Assembly: GCA_016203825.1 (NCBI GenBank)
Contig: JACQMA010000067.1
Span: 1 to 5,582 of the forward strand
Length of the DNA stretch: 5,582 nt
From: Deltaproteobacteria bacterium
GTDB lineage: Bacteria > UBA10199 > 2-02-FULL-44-16
Reading direction: 5' to 3'
This document shows, piece by piece, positions 1 through 5,427 of this stretch (position 1 is its first letter; each line of letters starts with the position of its first letter). The notes below the pieces were generated by a model, which was given only the letters and a program-made list of their open reading frames with translations, did no database searches and was not told the DNA's origin. A program made the translations under genes and the position numbers.

Positions 1-1804
1 GCGCGCACCCCGTCTCCCCTGCCAATCCCGCCGGCCCCGACGTCACTTGCGGTAACGCACTCGCCGCGGAGCCATCCGCAAGAGTCGATGTCCGCGTGGC
101 GCTCGTGTTGCCTCCATTATCGGTCGCGGTCACCGCAACAAAATACGTTGTCCCATTGGTGAGCCCGCTCACCTCTGCTGTCACCGTATCACCCGTACTC
201 GGTTGACCCACCTGCAGATCGATGTCGGTCTTCGTCGTGACCGTGGTTGCATCTGTCGCCACATAAATATTGTAAGCGCTGATATCACTTTGGCTCAGCC
301 GCGTCATGTTGACGTAGATTTTATGATTTCCATACCCAACACTTTCAATCGTCACTGCCGGTGGTGGCGTATCGACCGTGAGCGTCGTCGCAATGCGTCC
401 ACGATTATTGGAGCTGTCGGTGACAAAAACAAAAAGATTATTCGATCCTTCACTCAACACAGAACTATTGTTCGTATACGGAATGACGAGCGAAATATTG
501 GTCGCGGCCGTATCGACCGTCCCCGTCGCCGCCGATCCCCCTTCGAGATTCACGACCGTCCCGTTCGCGGTTACCCCACCGCCAACGCGCACCGAGTAAC
601 TCCCCGTTCGATCGGATTGGAACGTCAGCGTCGCGGTCCCGTCACTCGTAAGACTCGTTCCTCCAGTCGAATACGTGAGTGACGAAATCGTGATCCATGG
701 GTTCGCAGAGAGCAAGCCGATCGATCCGGTTGCATTTCCCAAATAAACATAGCCATCGGTGGACGAACTCGCTGCGAGGAGTTTTGGCTGAACTGATGTT
801 GGAATGGGTTCGTCATCAATATCGGTATCGTCGGGATTCCCCAAGTCAAAAATTTCGTCGTTCGCCGTATTGAGCACCGAGATACCATCGGTCCCGCTCA
901 CAAAGGCATAGCTCGGCGTCGCCGTCGCCGCCCCCGAAACCGGATTGGTAACCGTGGCGATGACAATATCCGTTGGACTCGCATTGGCAGCAAGGGGCAA
1001 GTCCGCCGCTCGCTTCTGCACCGTGTTCGTCGCCGTGTCGATCTTGACGAGTCCCGGGGTCGTCTTGTCGACAACATACAGGCTCGCGCCATCCGAGGTT
1101 GCCGCCATACCGGCCAAATCAATCCCCGTCGTTGTATTCACGTCGATCGTGGTCACCGAAGAACTGCCACTGCGCATGGCAAAAATCGCCCCCGCGTCGG
1201 TCGTAAAATAAAACGTGAGATTGTCCTCGAGAAAAAAAGCACGCTCAATCGAAAAGGTCGTACTCGTCCCCACCGTTGGCGTTGCGGAATTGACCACCGC
1301 GCGCGTATTGAGGTTCACCTGATAAAGGACCTTTCCCTTGGTATCGACTACGGCAGCTATGGCCGCGGCACTATCAACGGCAATGGGCCCCAGTTGAGCG
1401 GTGCTGCTCACCGTAAACGTTATGGGGGTATCGGTGATGTGATTGAGATCAAAAAGGAGGATATCACCATCGACTTGGGCGGCGACGATCCGATCATCGA
1501 CGTCATCGTGGGCGATGCCCATGATATTCCCGTCGGTCTCATCGGCCGTCGTCAGGGCCGGCGCTTGACTCGTCGCGCGTGTGTAGCGACGAAGATCAAT
1601 GAGCGACATGACGTCACCATAGGCGAGTGCCATGGTTTCATCGTCGATCAGGACCATGCCCGTGAGTTCGCCCGTAATACTCAGCGTAAACGGTGGCCCA
1701 CCGGTGGCCGTTATTTCACGAGAGGGGTAACTCCATGCAGAGATGGGAACGAAAAAAAGAAAAAAAACAAAAACTGCATAAAGCAAACTGTCACATGCTC
1801 TCAC
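1..1804 (-). CDS. Secreted beta-propeller / Ig-like / FN3 protein, C-terminus outside the window
   Basis: The reading frame is open from a GTG at 1804 to the window edge, giving 601 codons with no stop, so the 3' end is missing. Residues 1-25 form a signal peptide: Arg2, a hydrophobic core rich in Phe, Leu and Val at about 7-21, and a likely cleavage after Ala-Trp-Ser. Residues about 36-368 look like repeated beta-propeller blades; the clearest, DGASLYVVDKTTPGLVKIDT at 238-257, is of the YVTN type. An Asp-rich loop (DDTDIDDE, 325-332) could bind calcium. Residues about 370-478 resemble an Ig-like domain. Residues about 482-570 fit a fibronectin type III domain, with AYNIYVATD and LTNGTTYFVAVTATD. 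The visible sequence ends GETGCA just after the FN3 domain, perhaps the start of a Cys-containing C-terminal sorting or anchoring segment (inference). GTG is chosen because it overlaps the asd stop as GTGA and has AAGGGA five bases upstream. The location is probably periplasmic or cell surface. The specific function is unknown; adhesion or carbohydrate binding is only a guess. Confidence 0.85.
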   Translation of the reverse strand, partial: MRACDSLLYAVFVFFLFFVPISAWSYPSREITATGGPPFTLSITGELTGMVLIDDETMALAYGDVMSLIDLRRYTRATSQAPALTTADETDGNIMGIAHDDVDDRIVAAQVDGDILLFDLNHITDTPITFTVSSTAQLGPIAVDSAAAIAAVVDTKGKVLYQVNLNTRAVVNSATPTVGTSTTFSIERAFFLEDNLTFYFTTDAGAIFAMRSGSSSVTTIDVNTTTGIDLAGMAATSDGASLYVVDKTTPGLVKIDTATNTVQKRAADLPLAANASPTDIVIATVTNPVSGAATATPSYAFVSGTDGISVLNTANDEIFDLGNPDDTDIDDEPIPTSVQPKLLAASSSTDGYVYLGNATGSIGLLSANPWITISSLTYSTGGTSLTSDGTATLTFQSDRTGSYSVRVGGGVTANGTVVNLEGGSAATGTVDTAATNISLVIPYTNNSSVLSEGSNNLFVFVTDSSNNRGRIATTLTVDTPPPAVTIESVGYGNHKIYVNMTRLSQSDISAYNIYVATDATTVTTKTDIDLQVGQPSTGDTVTAEVSGLTNGTTYFVAVTATDNGGNTSATRTSTLADGSAASALPQVTSGPAGLAGETGCA

Positions 1805-2829
1805 AGCAATCCCTTTTGATGCAAGAGTTCGGCGATTTGAATCGCATTGAGGGCAGCACCCTTGCGCAGGTTGTCCGCGACGATCCACAGGGCGAGCCCA
1901 TGCGGCACCGTCGGATCGCGGCGGATGCGCCCGACGAAAACAGCGTCCTTCCCCGCAGCATCGATCGCCAGCGGATATTTTTTGGCCGCCGGTTCATCCA
2001 CGACTTCCACTCCGGGGGCCTTGGAGAGGATCTCGCGGGCGCGTTCGGGACGCAGTGCGCGCTCACATTCAATCACGACGGCCTCAGAATGGGCACGCAC
2101 GACGGGAACGCGAACGCACGTCGCCACAACCTTGATCGAAGGGTCCTCCATAATCTTGACCGTCTCCTGCATCATCTTCTGTTCTTCTTTCGTAAACCCG
2201 TCGTCGAGAAAGACATCGATGTGCGGAATGCAATTGAACGCAATGACGTGCGGAAGTTTTTTCGCCTGAAGCGGCCCCTTTCCCTCCAATTGTTGTCGCG
2301 TCTGGAATTGAAGCTCTTCCATGGCCGAATGTCCCGCACCCGACGTCGATTGATACGTTGCCACACTCACGCGTTTGATTTTTGCATGCGCGTGCAGGGG
2401 CGCCAACGCCACGACCATTTGGATCGTGGAACAGTTGGGATTGGCAATGATGCGACGCTCCCAATCACGATTGAGCGTATGCGCATTCACTTCCGGAACG
2501 ATCAGGGGAACATCCTCGTCCATCCGAAAGGCACTCGTGTTATCGACGACCCACGCCCCCTCCCGGGCGGCAATGGGGGCAAAGCGCTTACTCACCTCTC
2601 CGCCTGCCGAAAAGAGGGCGAGATCGACATCGCGGAAAGCATCTTTGCTTACGACCTGAACGGGGTGCGCCTTTCCCTGGAAGGTGATCGTCGTTCCGCG
2701 CGAACGCTCTGAGGCGAGCGGGAGAAGTTTTCGTACGGGAAAACGACGCTCTTCAAGGATTGCGAGCATCGTACGCCCGACGGCACCGGTCACACCGACA
2801 ACGGCAACATTGTAGCCTTCAGGTTTCAT
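1801..2829 (-). CDS. asd: Aspartate-semialdehyde dehydrogenase
   Basis: A complete 342-residue protein, a normal length for the family. It reduces L-aspartyl-4-phosphate with NADPH to L-aspartate-4-semialdehyde, the branch-point precursor of lysine/diaminopimelate, threonine and methionine, in the cytoplasm. The N-terminal nucleotide-binding turn is VGVTGAVG (11-18). SAGGEVS lies at 74-80 and VDNTSAFR at 95-102. The catalytic cysteine is Cys133 in NPNCST. The substrate-binding Gln is Gln160 in YQSTSGAG, followed by AMEEL (169-173). The catalytic His is probably His247 in VRVPVVRAHSE, with Arg240 in the same motif. All expected catalytic residues are present, so the enzyme is probably active. 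The ATG start overlaps the stop of the upstream Cys-rich gene as ATGA, with GGAAGG rather far upstream (12 bases), so translation is probably coupled. Its own stop overlaps the start of the secreted-protein gene. Identification is from recalled family motifs. Confidence 0.97.
   Translation of the reverse strand: MKPEGYNVAVVGVTGAVGRTMLAILEERRFPVRKLLPLASERSRGTTITFQGKAHPVQVVSKDAFRDVDLALFSAGGEVSKRFAPIAAREGAWVVDNTSAFRMDEDVPLIVPEVNAHTLNRDWERRIIANPNCSTIQMVVALAPLHAHAKIKRVSVATYQSTSGAGHSAMEELQFQTRQQLEGKGPLQAKKLPHVIAFNCIPHIDVFLDDGFTKEEQKMMQETVKIMEDPSIKVVATCVRVPVVRAHSEAVVIECERALRPERAREILSKAPGVEVVDEPAAKKYPLAIDAAGKDAVFVGRIRRDPTVPHGLALWIVADNLRKGAALNAIQIAELLHQKGLL
1810..1815 (-). promoter_or_regulatory. Ribosome binding site of the secreted-protein gene
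   Basis: AAGGGA on the minus strand, inside the end of asd, lies five bases before the GTG at 1804. It favours the GTG over the out-of-frame ATG at 1779, which has no such site. Confidence 0.55.
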
Positions 2830-3101
2830 TTTCGAAACAGTCCTTCCAATTTTTTCTTTGCCTCCGAAGAGGCTGCCGCTGCAGGCTTTCCTCCGGCAAA
2901 CTCAAAGTAATCACAAAAATTCGCCTTCTCTTTATCCACCACCAACTCGGCTAACGGCTCGCGACACTGGTTGTTGGCCGCCGGATCGAAAAAGCGACAC
3001 TGCCGACATACATGAAGATCCGCGTGACACTGAGGACACTCATCACGACGCCCAACAAAAGGCATGGTCCCCAAGTCGGTTTCACAAGCACAACATCGCA
3101 T
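2826..3101 (-). CDS. Small Cys-rich (probable zinc-ribbon) conserved hypothetical protein
   Basis: A 91-residue soluble protein with nine cysteines, eight of which can be arranged as two metal sites. C3/C6 (C4 is a third nearby Cys) with C22-P-x-C25 looks like a zinc ribbon. C32-x-x-C35, C46 and C63 form a second cluster, in the segments HVCRQCRFFDP (30-40), NQCREP (44-49) and DKEKANFCDYFEF (56-68). The C-terminal 25 residues are Ala- and Lys-rich and end in a basic helix. I recall similar short proteins ending in an NFCDYF-like motif in deltaproteobacterial genomes, but no assigned function. The first ATG is kept because it preserves the C3xxC6 pair. It lies 20 bases inside pssA with only a weak, distant AGGA, which suggests translational coupling. 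The stop overlaps the asd ATG. Metal binding, a chaperone role or a regulatory role are all possible; none is shown by the sequence. Confidence 0.85.
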   Translation of the reverse strand: MRCCACETDLGTMPFVGRRDECPQCHADLHVCRQCRFFDPAANNQCREPLAELVVDKEKANFCDYFEFAGGKPAAAASSEAKKKLEGLFRK

Positions 3102-3867
3102 GATCGTTCTTGTCTTCCTCTTCCTTTTTCCGCCGCTCGGCTCGCTTTTGTCTGACGTGCGCCACCAAACGACGACCCTGGCGCAGGGTCACCAACTCTT
3201 CCACAATGCCCGATGCCACATACCCGGTCACAAAGAGGAACATCGTAATTTCAGGACGCGCGGCAACAATGACAATCCCCACGACGAGAATGACCAGCGC
3301 AAAAAACGAATTCCGAAGGTTGAGTTCAATCCCCTTGATACTTCGGTAACGAATGTTCGAAACCATCAGGAGAGCGAGGGTCATCGTGAGAAAGGCCATC
3401 ACATAATTTTTTGCCGGTGGATAAAAAGCAACTTCTTCATAAAAAATGACAAACGTGGTGAGACTGTACGCCGCCATCGGGATGGGAAGACCTTGAAAAA
3501 AACGTTCTTCGACATCGCCATGCTGAACATTATAACGAGCCAACCGCAGCGCCCCGCAGGCAAAGTAGAGAAAGGCTGCAAGCCAACCAAGCTTGCCCAG
3601 GTCCGAGAGCGTCCACGTATAGATGAGTATCCCGGGCGCAAGACCAAAGGAACTCAAATCAACGAGCGAGTCATACTCAATCCCGAATTGACTCTCCCCA
3701 CCGGTCAATTTCGCAAGACGACCATCGAGGAGGTCAAAGAGGCCGGCCAGCAGAATCGGCCACGACGCCGCATGGTAATCCCCCGACAGGGCTTTTACGA
3801 CGGAAAAAAAACCGCAAAAGAGACTGGCTGTCGTCAGCGCATTGGGAATGAGTTGAACCCCTTTCAT
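3082..3867 (-). CDS. pssA: CDP-diacylglycerol--serine O-phosphatidyltransferase
   Basis: A 261-residue integral membrane protein of the CDP-alcohol phosphatidyltransferase family. It condenses CDP-diacylglycerol with L-serine to give phosphatidylserine and CMP in the inner membrane. The N-terminus MKGVQLIPNALTTASLFCG is typical of bacterial Pss. The active-site signature runs from Asp45 to Asp70 and has D45, D48-G49, A52, G62, D66 and D70 in place, but residue 53 is Lys where the family consensus has Arg. Other family marks are FQGLPIPMAAY (124-134) and MVSNIRYRSIKG (168-179). Several hydrophobic segments are visible (about 94-107, 131-148, 155-170, 187-203 and 207-221), followed by a highly charged C-terminal tail at 229-256. 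A longer in-frame start at 3903 exists, but the ATG at 3867 has GGGGAGG eight bases upstream, shares one base with the psd stop (TGATG) and matches the usual family N-terminus. The product is the substrate of the neighbouring Psd. Confidence 0.95.
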   Translation of the reverse strand: MKGVQLIPNALTTASLFCGFFSVVKALSGDYHAASWPILLAGLFDLLDGRLAKLTGGESQFGIEYDSLVDLSSFGLAPGILIYTWTLSDLGKLGWLAAFLYFACGALRLARYNVQHGDVEERFFQGLPIPMAAYSLTTFVIFYEEVAFYPPAKNYVMAFLTMTLALLMVSNIRYRSIKGIELNLRNSFFALVILVVGIVIVAARPEITMFLFVTGYVASGIVEELVTLRQGRRLVAHVRQKRAERRKKEEEDKNDHAMLCL

Positions 3868-4511
3868 CACGAAAACCTCCCCATCAGCGACGACCCACCG
3901 CACACACGATCGCCACGTTTGACCAAGAGTTCGCAGTCAAGCGGAAGATACAGATCGACGCGGGAACCAAAGCGAATCAAACCAAAACGCTTACCACGAG
4001 CCACCCGATCACCCTCGTGGAGATAGGACACAATCCGCCGCGCCACCAAGCCTGCGATTTGGGTCACAATGATATCACGCCCCGCTTCGTCTTCCATATG
4101 AATCACGTGCCGTTCATTCTGCTCCGAAGCTTTTTCGAAACTTGCCACAAAAAATTTTCCCGCGTGATACGCGAGATGCTTGATCGTTCCGGCCACCGGA
4201 AGACGATTGATATGGACATTGAAAATCGAGAGAAAAATACTCACGCGACGCATCGGTTTGTTGACGAACGGTGCTGCGGCGATCTCTTCGATCGCGACGA
4301 TCTTGCCGTCGGCAGGAGCAACCACGAGTCCCGGCCCTGCTGGGATAACCCGGCTTGGATCCCGAAAAAAAGCGGCAATGGCCGCGAACAATCCACATCC
4401 GGTCCACAGCAGCCAAGGCATGTGAACGGCCCAGCCGAGCACAAGCAAACACAGCGGTGGCACCAGAAAGGGATACCCTTCCCTAGCGATACGTGAGGAG
4501 GATTTTTTCAA
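3867..4511 (-). CDS. psd: Phosphatidylserine decarboxylase, short form
   Basis: A 214-residue proenzyme of the short phosphatidylserine decarboxylase family, which converts phosphatidylserine to phosphatidylethanolamine at the inner membrane. Two hydrophobic stretches near the N-terminus (about 15-30 and 33-49) anchor it. They are followed by AFFRDPSR (47-54), the APADGKIV motif (65-72, with Asp68) and FNVHINRLP (97-105, with His100). The self-cleavage site that yields the pyruvoyl prosthetic group is most likely Gly182-Ser183 in IRFGSRVDLYLP, as in other short-form enzymes. The start is a TTG: an in-frame stop lies six codons upstream, there is no ATG or GTG before the first hydrophobic segment, and AAGGGAAGG sits six bases upstream of the TTG. 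The TTG is 29 bases inside the DUF465 gene. The stop shares one base with the pssA start, and the pairing with pssA supports the assignment. A small chance remains that it acts on another phosphatidyl-amino-alcohol such as an archaetidylserine-like lipid. Confidence 0.94.
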   Translation of the reverse strand: MKKSSSRIAREGYPFLVPPLCLLVLGWAVHMPWLLWTGCGLFAAIAAFFRDPSRVIPAGPGLVVAPADGKIVAIEEIAAAPFVNKPMRRVSIFLSIFNVHINRLPVAGTIKHLAYHAGKFFVASFEKASEQNERHVIHMEDEAGRDIIVTQIAGLVARRIVSYLHEGDRVARGKRFGLIRFGSRVDLYLPLDCELLVKRGDRVCGGSSLMGRFS

Positions 4512-4701
4512 TGAGGTCCTTCCCTTTCAGCTTCAACTTTTGGAGTTCTTTCCGCTGGAGCTCCTCATTGGGAGAAAGAAAAAGTTTTTTATCAAATTTC
4601 TCAAGCTTCTTTTCATAATCGAGGTGTTGTCGATACAACTCATTGAGCGCTGGATCTGTTTTTCTGTGTTTTTCAACCAGTTCGATATCTGCCGATTCCA
4701 T
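4483..4701 (-). CDS. DUF465 (YdcH-like) small coiled-coil protein
   Basis: A 72-residue, highly charged protein without cysteines or membrane segments. It reads as two amphipathic helices (about 3-41 and 43-69) around the turn LFLSPNEE (40-47), with the C-terminal helix carrying ELQRKELQKLKLKGKDLIEK. This helix-loop-helix pattern, ending in a Lys/Leu-rich helix, is typical of the DUF465/YdcH family, for which no biochemical role is firmly established. The ATG has the best Shine-Dalgarno in the window, AAAGGAGG at 4706-4713, four bases away. It is the only gene here that does not overlap the gene upstream of it (33-base gap after tsaB). Its last 29 bases overlap the start of psd. A link to lipid metabolism is suggested only by position. 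Confidence 0.85.
   Translation of the reverse strand: MESADIELVEKHRKTDPALNELYRQHLDYEKKLEKFDKKLFLSPNEELQRKELQKLKLKGKDLIEKILLTYR
4518..4526 (-). promoter_or_regulatory. Ribosome binding site deciding the TTG start of psd
   Basis: AAGGGAAGG on the minus strand ends six bases before the TTG at 4511. It lies inside the DUF465 coding region and supports TTG as the psd start, since no standard ATG or GTG is available before the first membrane segment. Confidence 0.65.
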
Positions 4702-4705
4702 AAAA

Positions 4706-4713
4706 CCTCCTTT
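4706..4713 (-). promoter_or_regulatory. Strong ribosome binding site of the DUF465 gene
   Basis: AAAGGAGG on the minus strand lies four bases before the ATG at 4701. It is the closest match to the anti-Shine-Dalgarno consensus in the window and serves the only gene that cannot rely on start-stop overlap with the gene before it. Confidence 0.8.
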
Positions 4714-4727
4714 GGTCGTTCAACCCT

Positions 4728-4757
4728 ATGGTAGTCAACTCAGGTTCACACTGTCAA
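4728..4757 (-). promoter_or_regulatory. Possible sigma-70 promoter upstream of the DUF465-psd-pssA genes
   Basis: Read on the minus strand, a perfect TTGACA (4757-4752) is followed after 18 bases by TACCAT (4733-4728), which matches four of six positions of TATAAT. Transcription would begin around 4721, leaving a leader of about 20 bases that contains the strong AAAGGAGG ribosome site of the DUF465 gene. It straddles the tsaB stop and the only gap in the cluster. The weak -10 and the coding overlap keep confidence low. Confidence 0.35.
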
Positions 4758-5427
4758 CCCTTCGACGAAAACCGATTTCCGCGTCGGAGACGCGAAGGTA
4801 CTGCGGAATGAGCGCGGCAAGATCATCGCCCCCATGCTGAGTTTTTTGAACTCCGAGCTTCAGCATGGCCAGTCCACGAGAAAGGTTTGCGATACGAGGT
4901 CCAAAGCTTATCTTCGTTGAGAGACGATCGCTCAAGATGGACGCATACCGCTCCGCCCCATCACCCACACAGACAAACGGCCCCAAGAGAGCCTGGAGGC
5001 GATCGCACCAACTTTCCGGCGAAAGGGCCGCTGGCTGGACCTGTCCTCGAACCTGCCCATAGATCTCGCCACGTCGTGCATCGATGAGAGGAACAACCAT
5101 TCCTCCCCCAAGACTTTGTTCCAGGACATCGAGTGATGAAACACCGACGATGGGGATCCCGAGACTCAAGGCCATCCCCTTGGCTGCAGCGAGCCCAACC
5201 CGCAGCCCGGTAAAAGAACCTGGTCCGATACCGACAATAATACCGTTTATATCTGATGGCTTCATTGATAAGAGTGAAAGTATATCTTCAAGTTTTTGGA
5301 AGAGCTTTTCTTCATGGGACGTCGGATCCACGAGGATACGCTCCGCCAGAAGCACTGGCTCGTCGCGACACTCCACCATGCCAATGACACCCGTCATCAT
5401 GGCGGTATCGAGAAACAGGACCTTCAG
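4735..5427 (-). CDS. tsaB: tRNA t6A-modification protein TsaB (YeaZ)
   Basis: TsaB is the non-catalytic partner that binds TsaD in the complex transferring threonylcarbamoyl to A37 of ANN-decoding tRNAs, in the cytoplasm. The diagnostic motif GIGPGSFTGLRVGLAAAKG lies at about 66-84, preceded by a SHEEKLF segment equivalent to the family's HSE-type motif. The C-terminus has PQYLRVSDAE, another family mark. With the CTG at 5427 as start the protein has 230 residues and begins MKVLFLDTA, the expected first beta-strand of the ASKHA fold. No ATG, GTG or TTG exists between the upstream in-frame stop and the ATG at 5400, and starting at 5400 would delete that strand. CTG is also supported by the CTGA overlap with the rseP stop and by AGAGG five bases upstream. 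If CTG is not used, the alternatives are a start at 5400 or 5397, or a sequence error. The family assignment is firm; the start is less so. Confidence 0.93.
   Translation of the reverse strand: MKVLFLDTAMMTGVIGMVECRDEPVLLAERILVDPTSHEEKLFQKLEDILSLLSMKPSDINGIIVGIGPGSFTGLRVGLAAAKGMALSLGIPIVGVSSLDVLEQSLGGGMVVPLIDARRGEIYGQVRGQVQPAALSPESWCDRLQALLGPFVCVGDGAERYASILSDRLSTKISFGPRIANLSRGLAMLKLGVQKTQHGGDDLAALIPQYLRVSDAEIGFRRRVDSVNLS

Noticed and set aside
203..682. 159-codon plus-strand frame opposite the secreted-protein gene
   Set aside because: The minus-strand frame is open for 601 codons with a signal peptide and FN3 motifs; the plus-strand product is Arg-rich and featureless.
1777..1779. ATG at 1779 as the start of the secreted protein
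   Set aside because: In the given sequence this frame meets a stop after about 22 codons; only the GTG at 1804 is in frame with the long protein.
1693..2712. 339-codon open frame on the plus strand opposite asd
   Set aside because: It lies antisense to a gene with all Asd catalytic motifs; its translation is rich in Arg and His with no domain, as expected of a shadow frame.
3885..3895. GGSS near the Psd C-terminus (205-208) as the self-cleavage site
   Set aside because: Short-form enzymes are cut at the Gly-Ser within the FGSRVD motif, which is intact at 182-183; GGSS is too close to the C-terminus to leave a normal alpha chain.
3082..3903. Longer pssA starting at the ATG at 3903
   Set aside because: The extra 12 residues lie inside psd and do not resemble Pss; the ATG at 3867 has GGGGAGG at good spacing and a typical N-terminus.
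3064..4026. 320-codon open frame on the plus strand opposite pssA and the end of psd
   Set aside because: It is antisense to two well-supported genes, lacks any recognisable motif and has low-complexity basic composition.
4702..4734. Possible terminator in the gap between tsaB and the DUF465 gene
   Set aside because: No stable inverted repeat followed by a T-run is visible on the minus strand; the gap is instead occupied by a ribosome site and a possible promoter.
4735..5400. tsaB starting at the ATG at 5400
   Set aside because: This would remove the conserved KVLFLDTA strand and leave the start with no nearby ribosome site; the CTG at 5427 fits better, though it is unproven.
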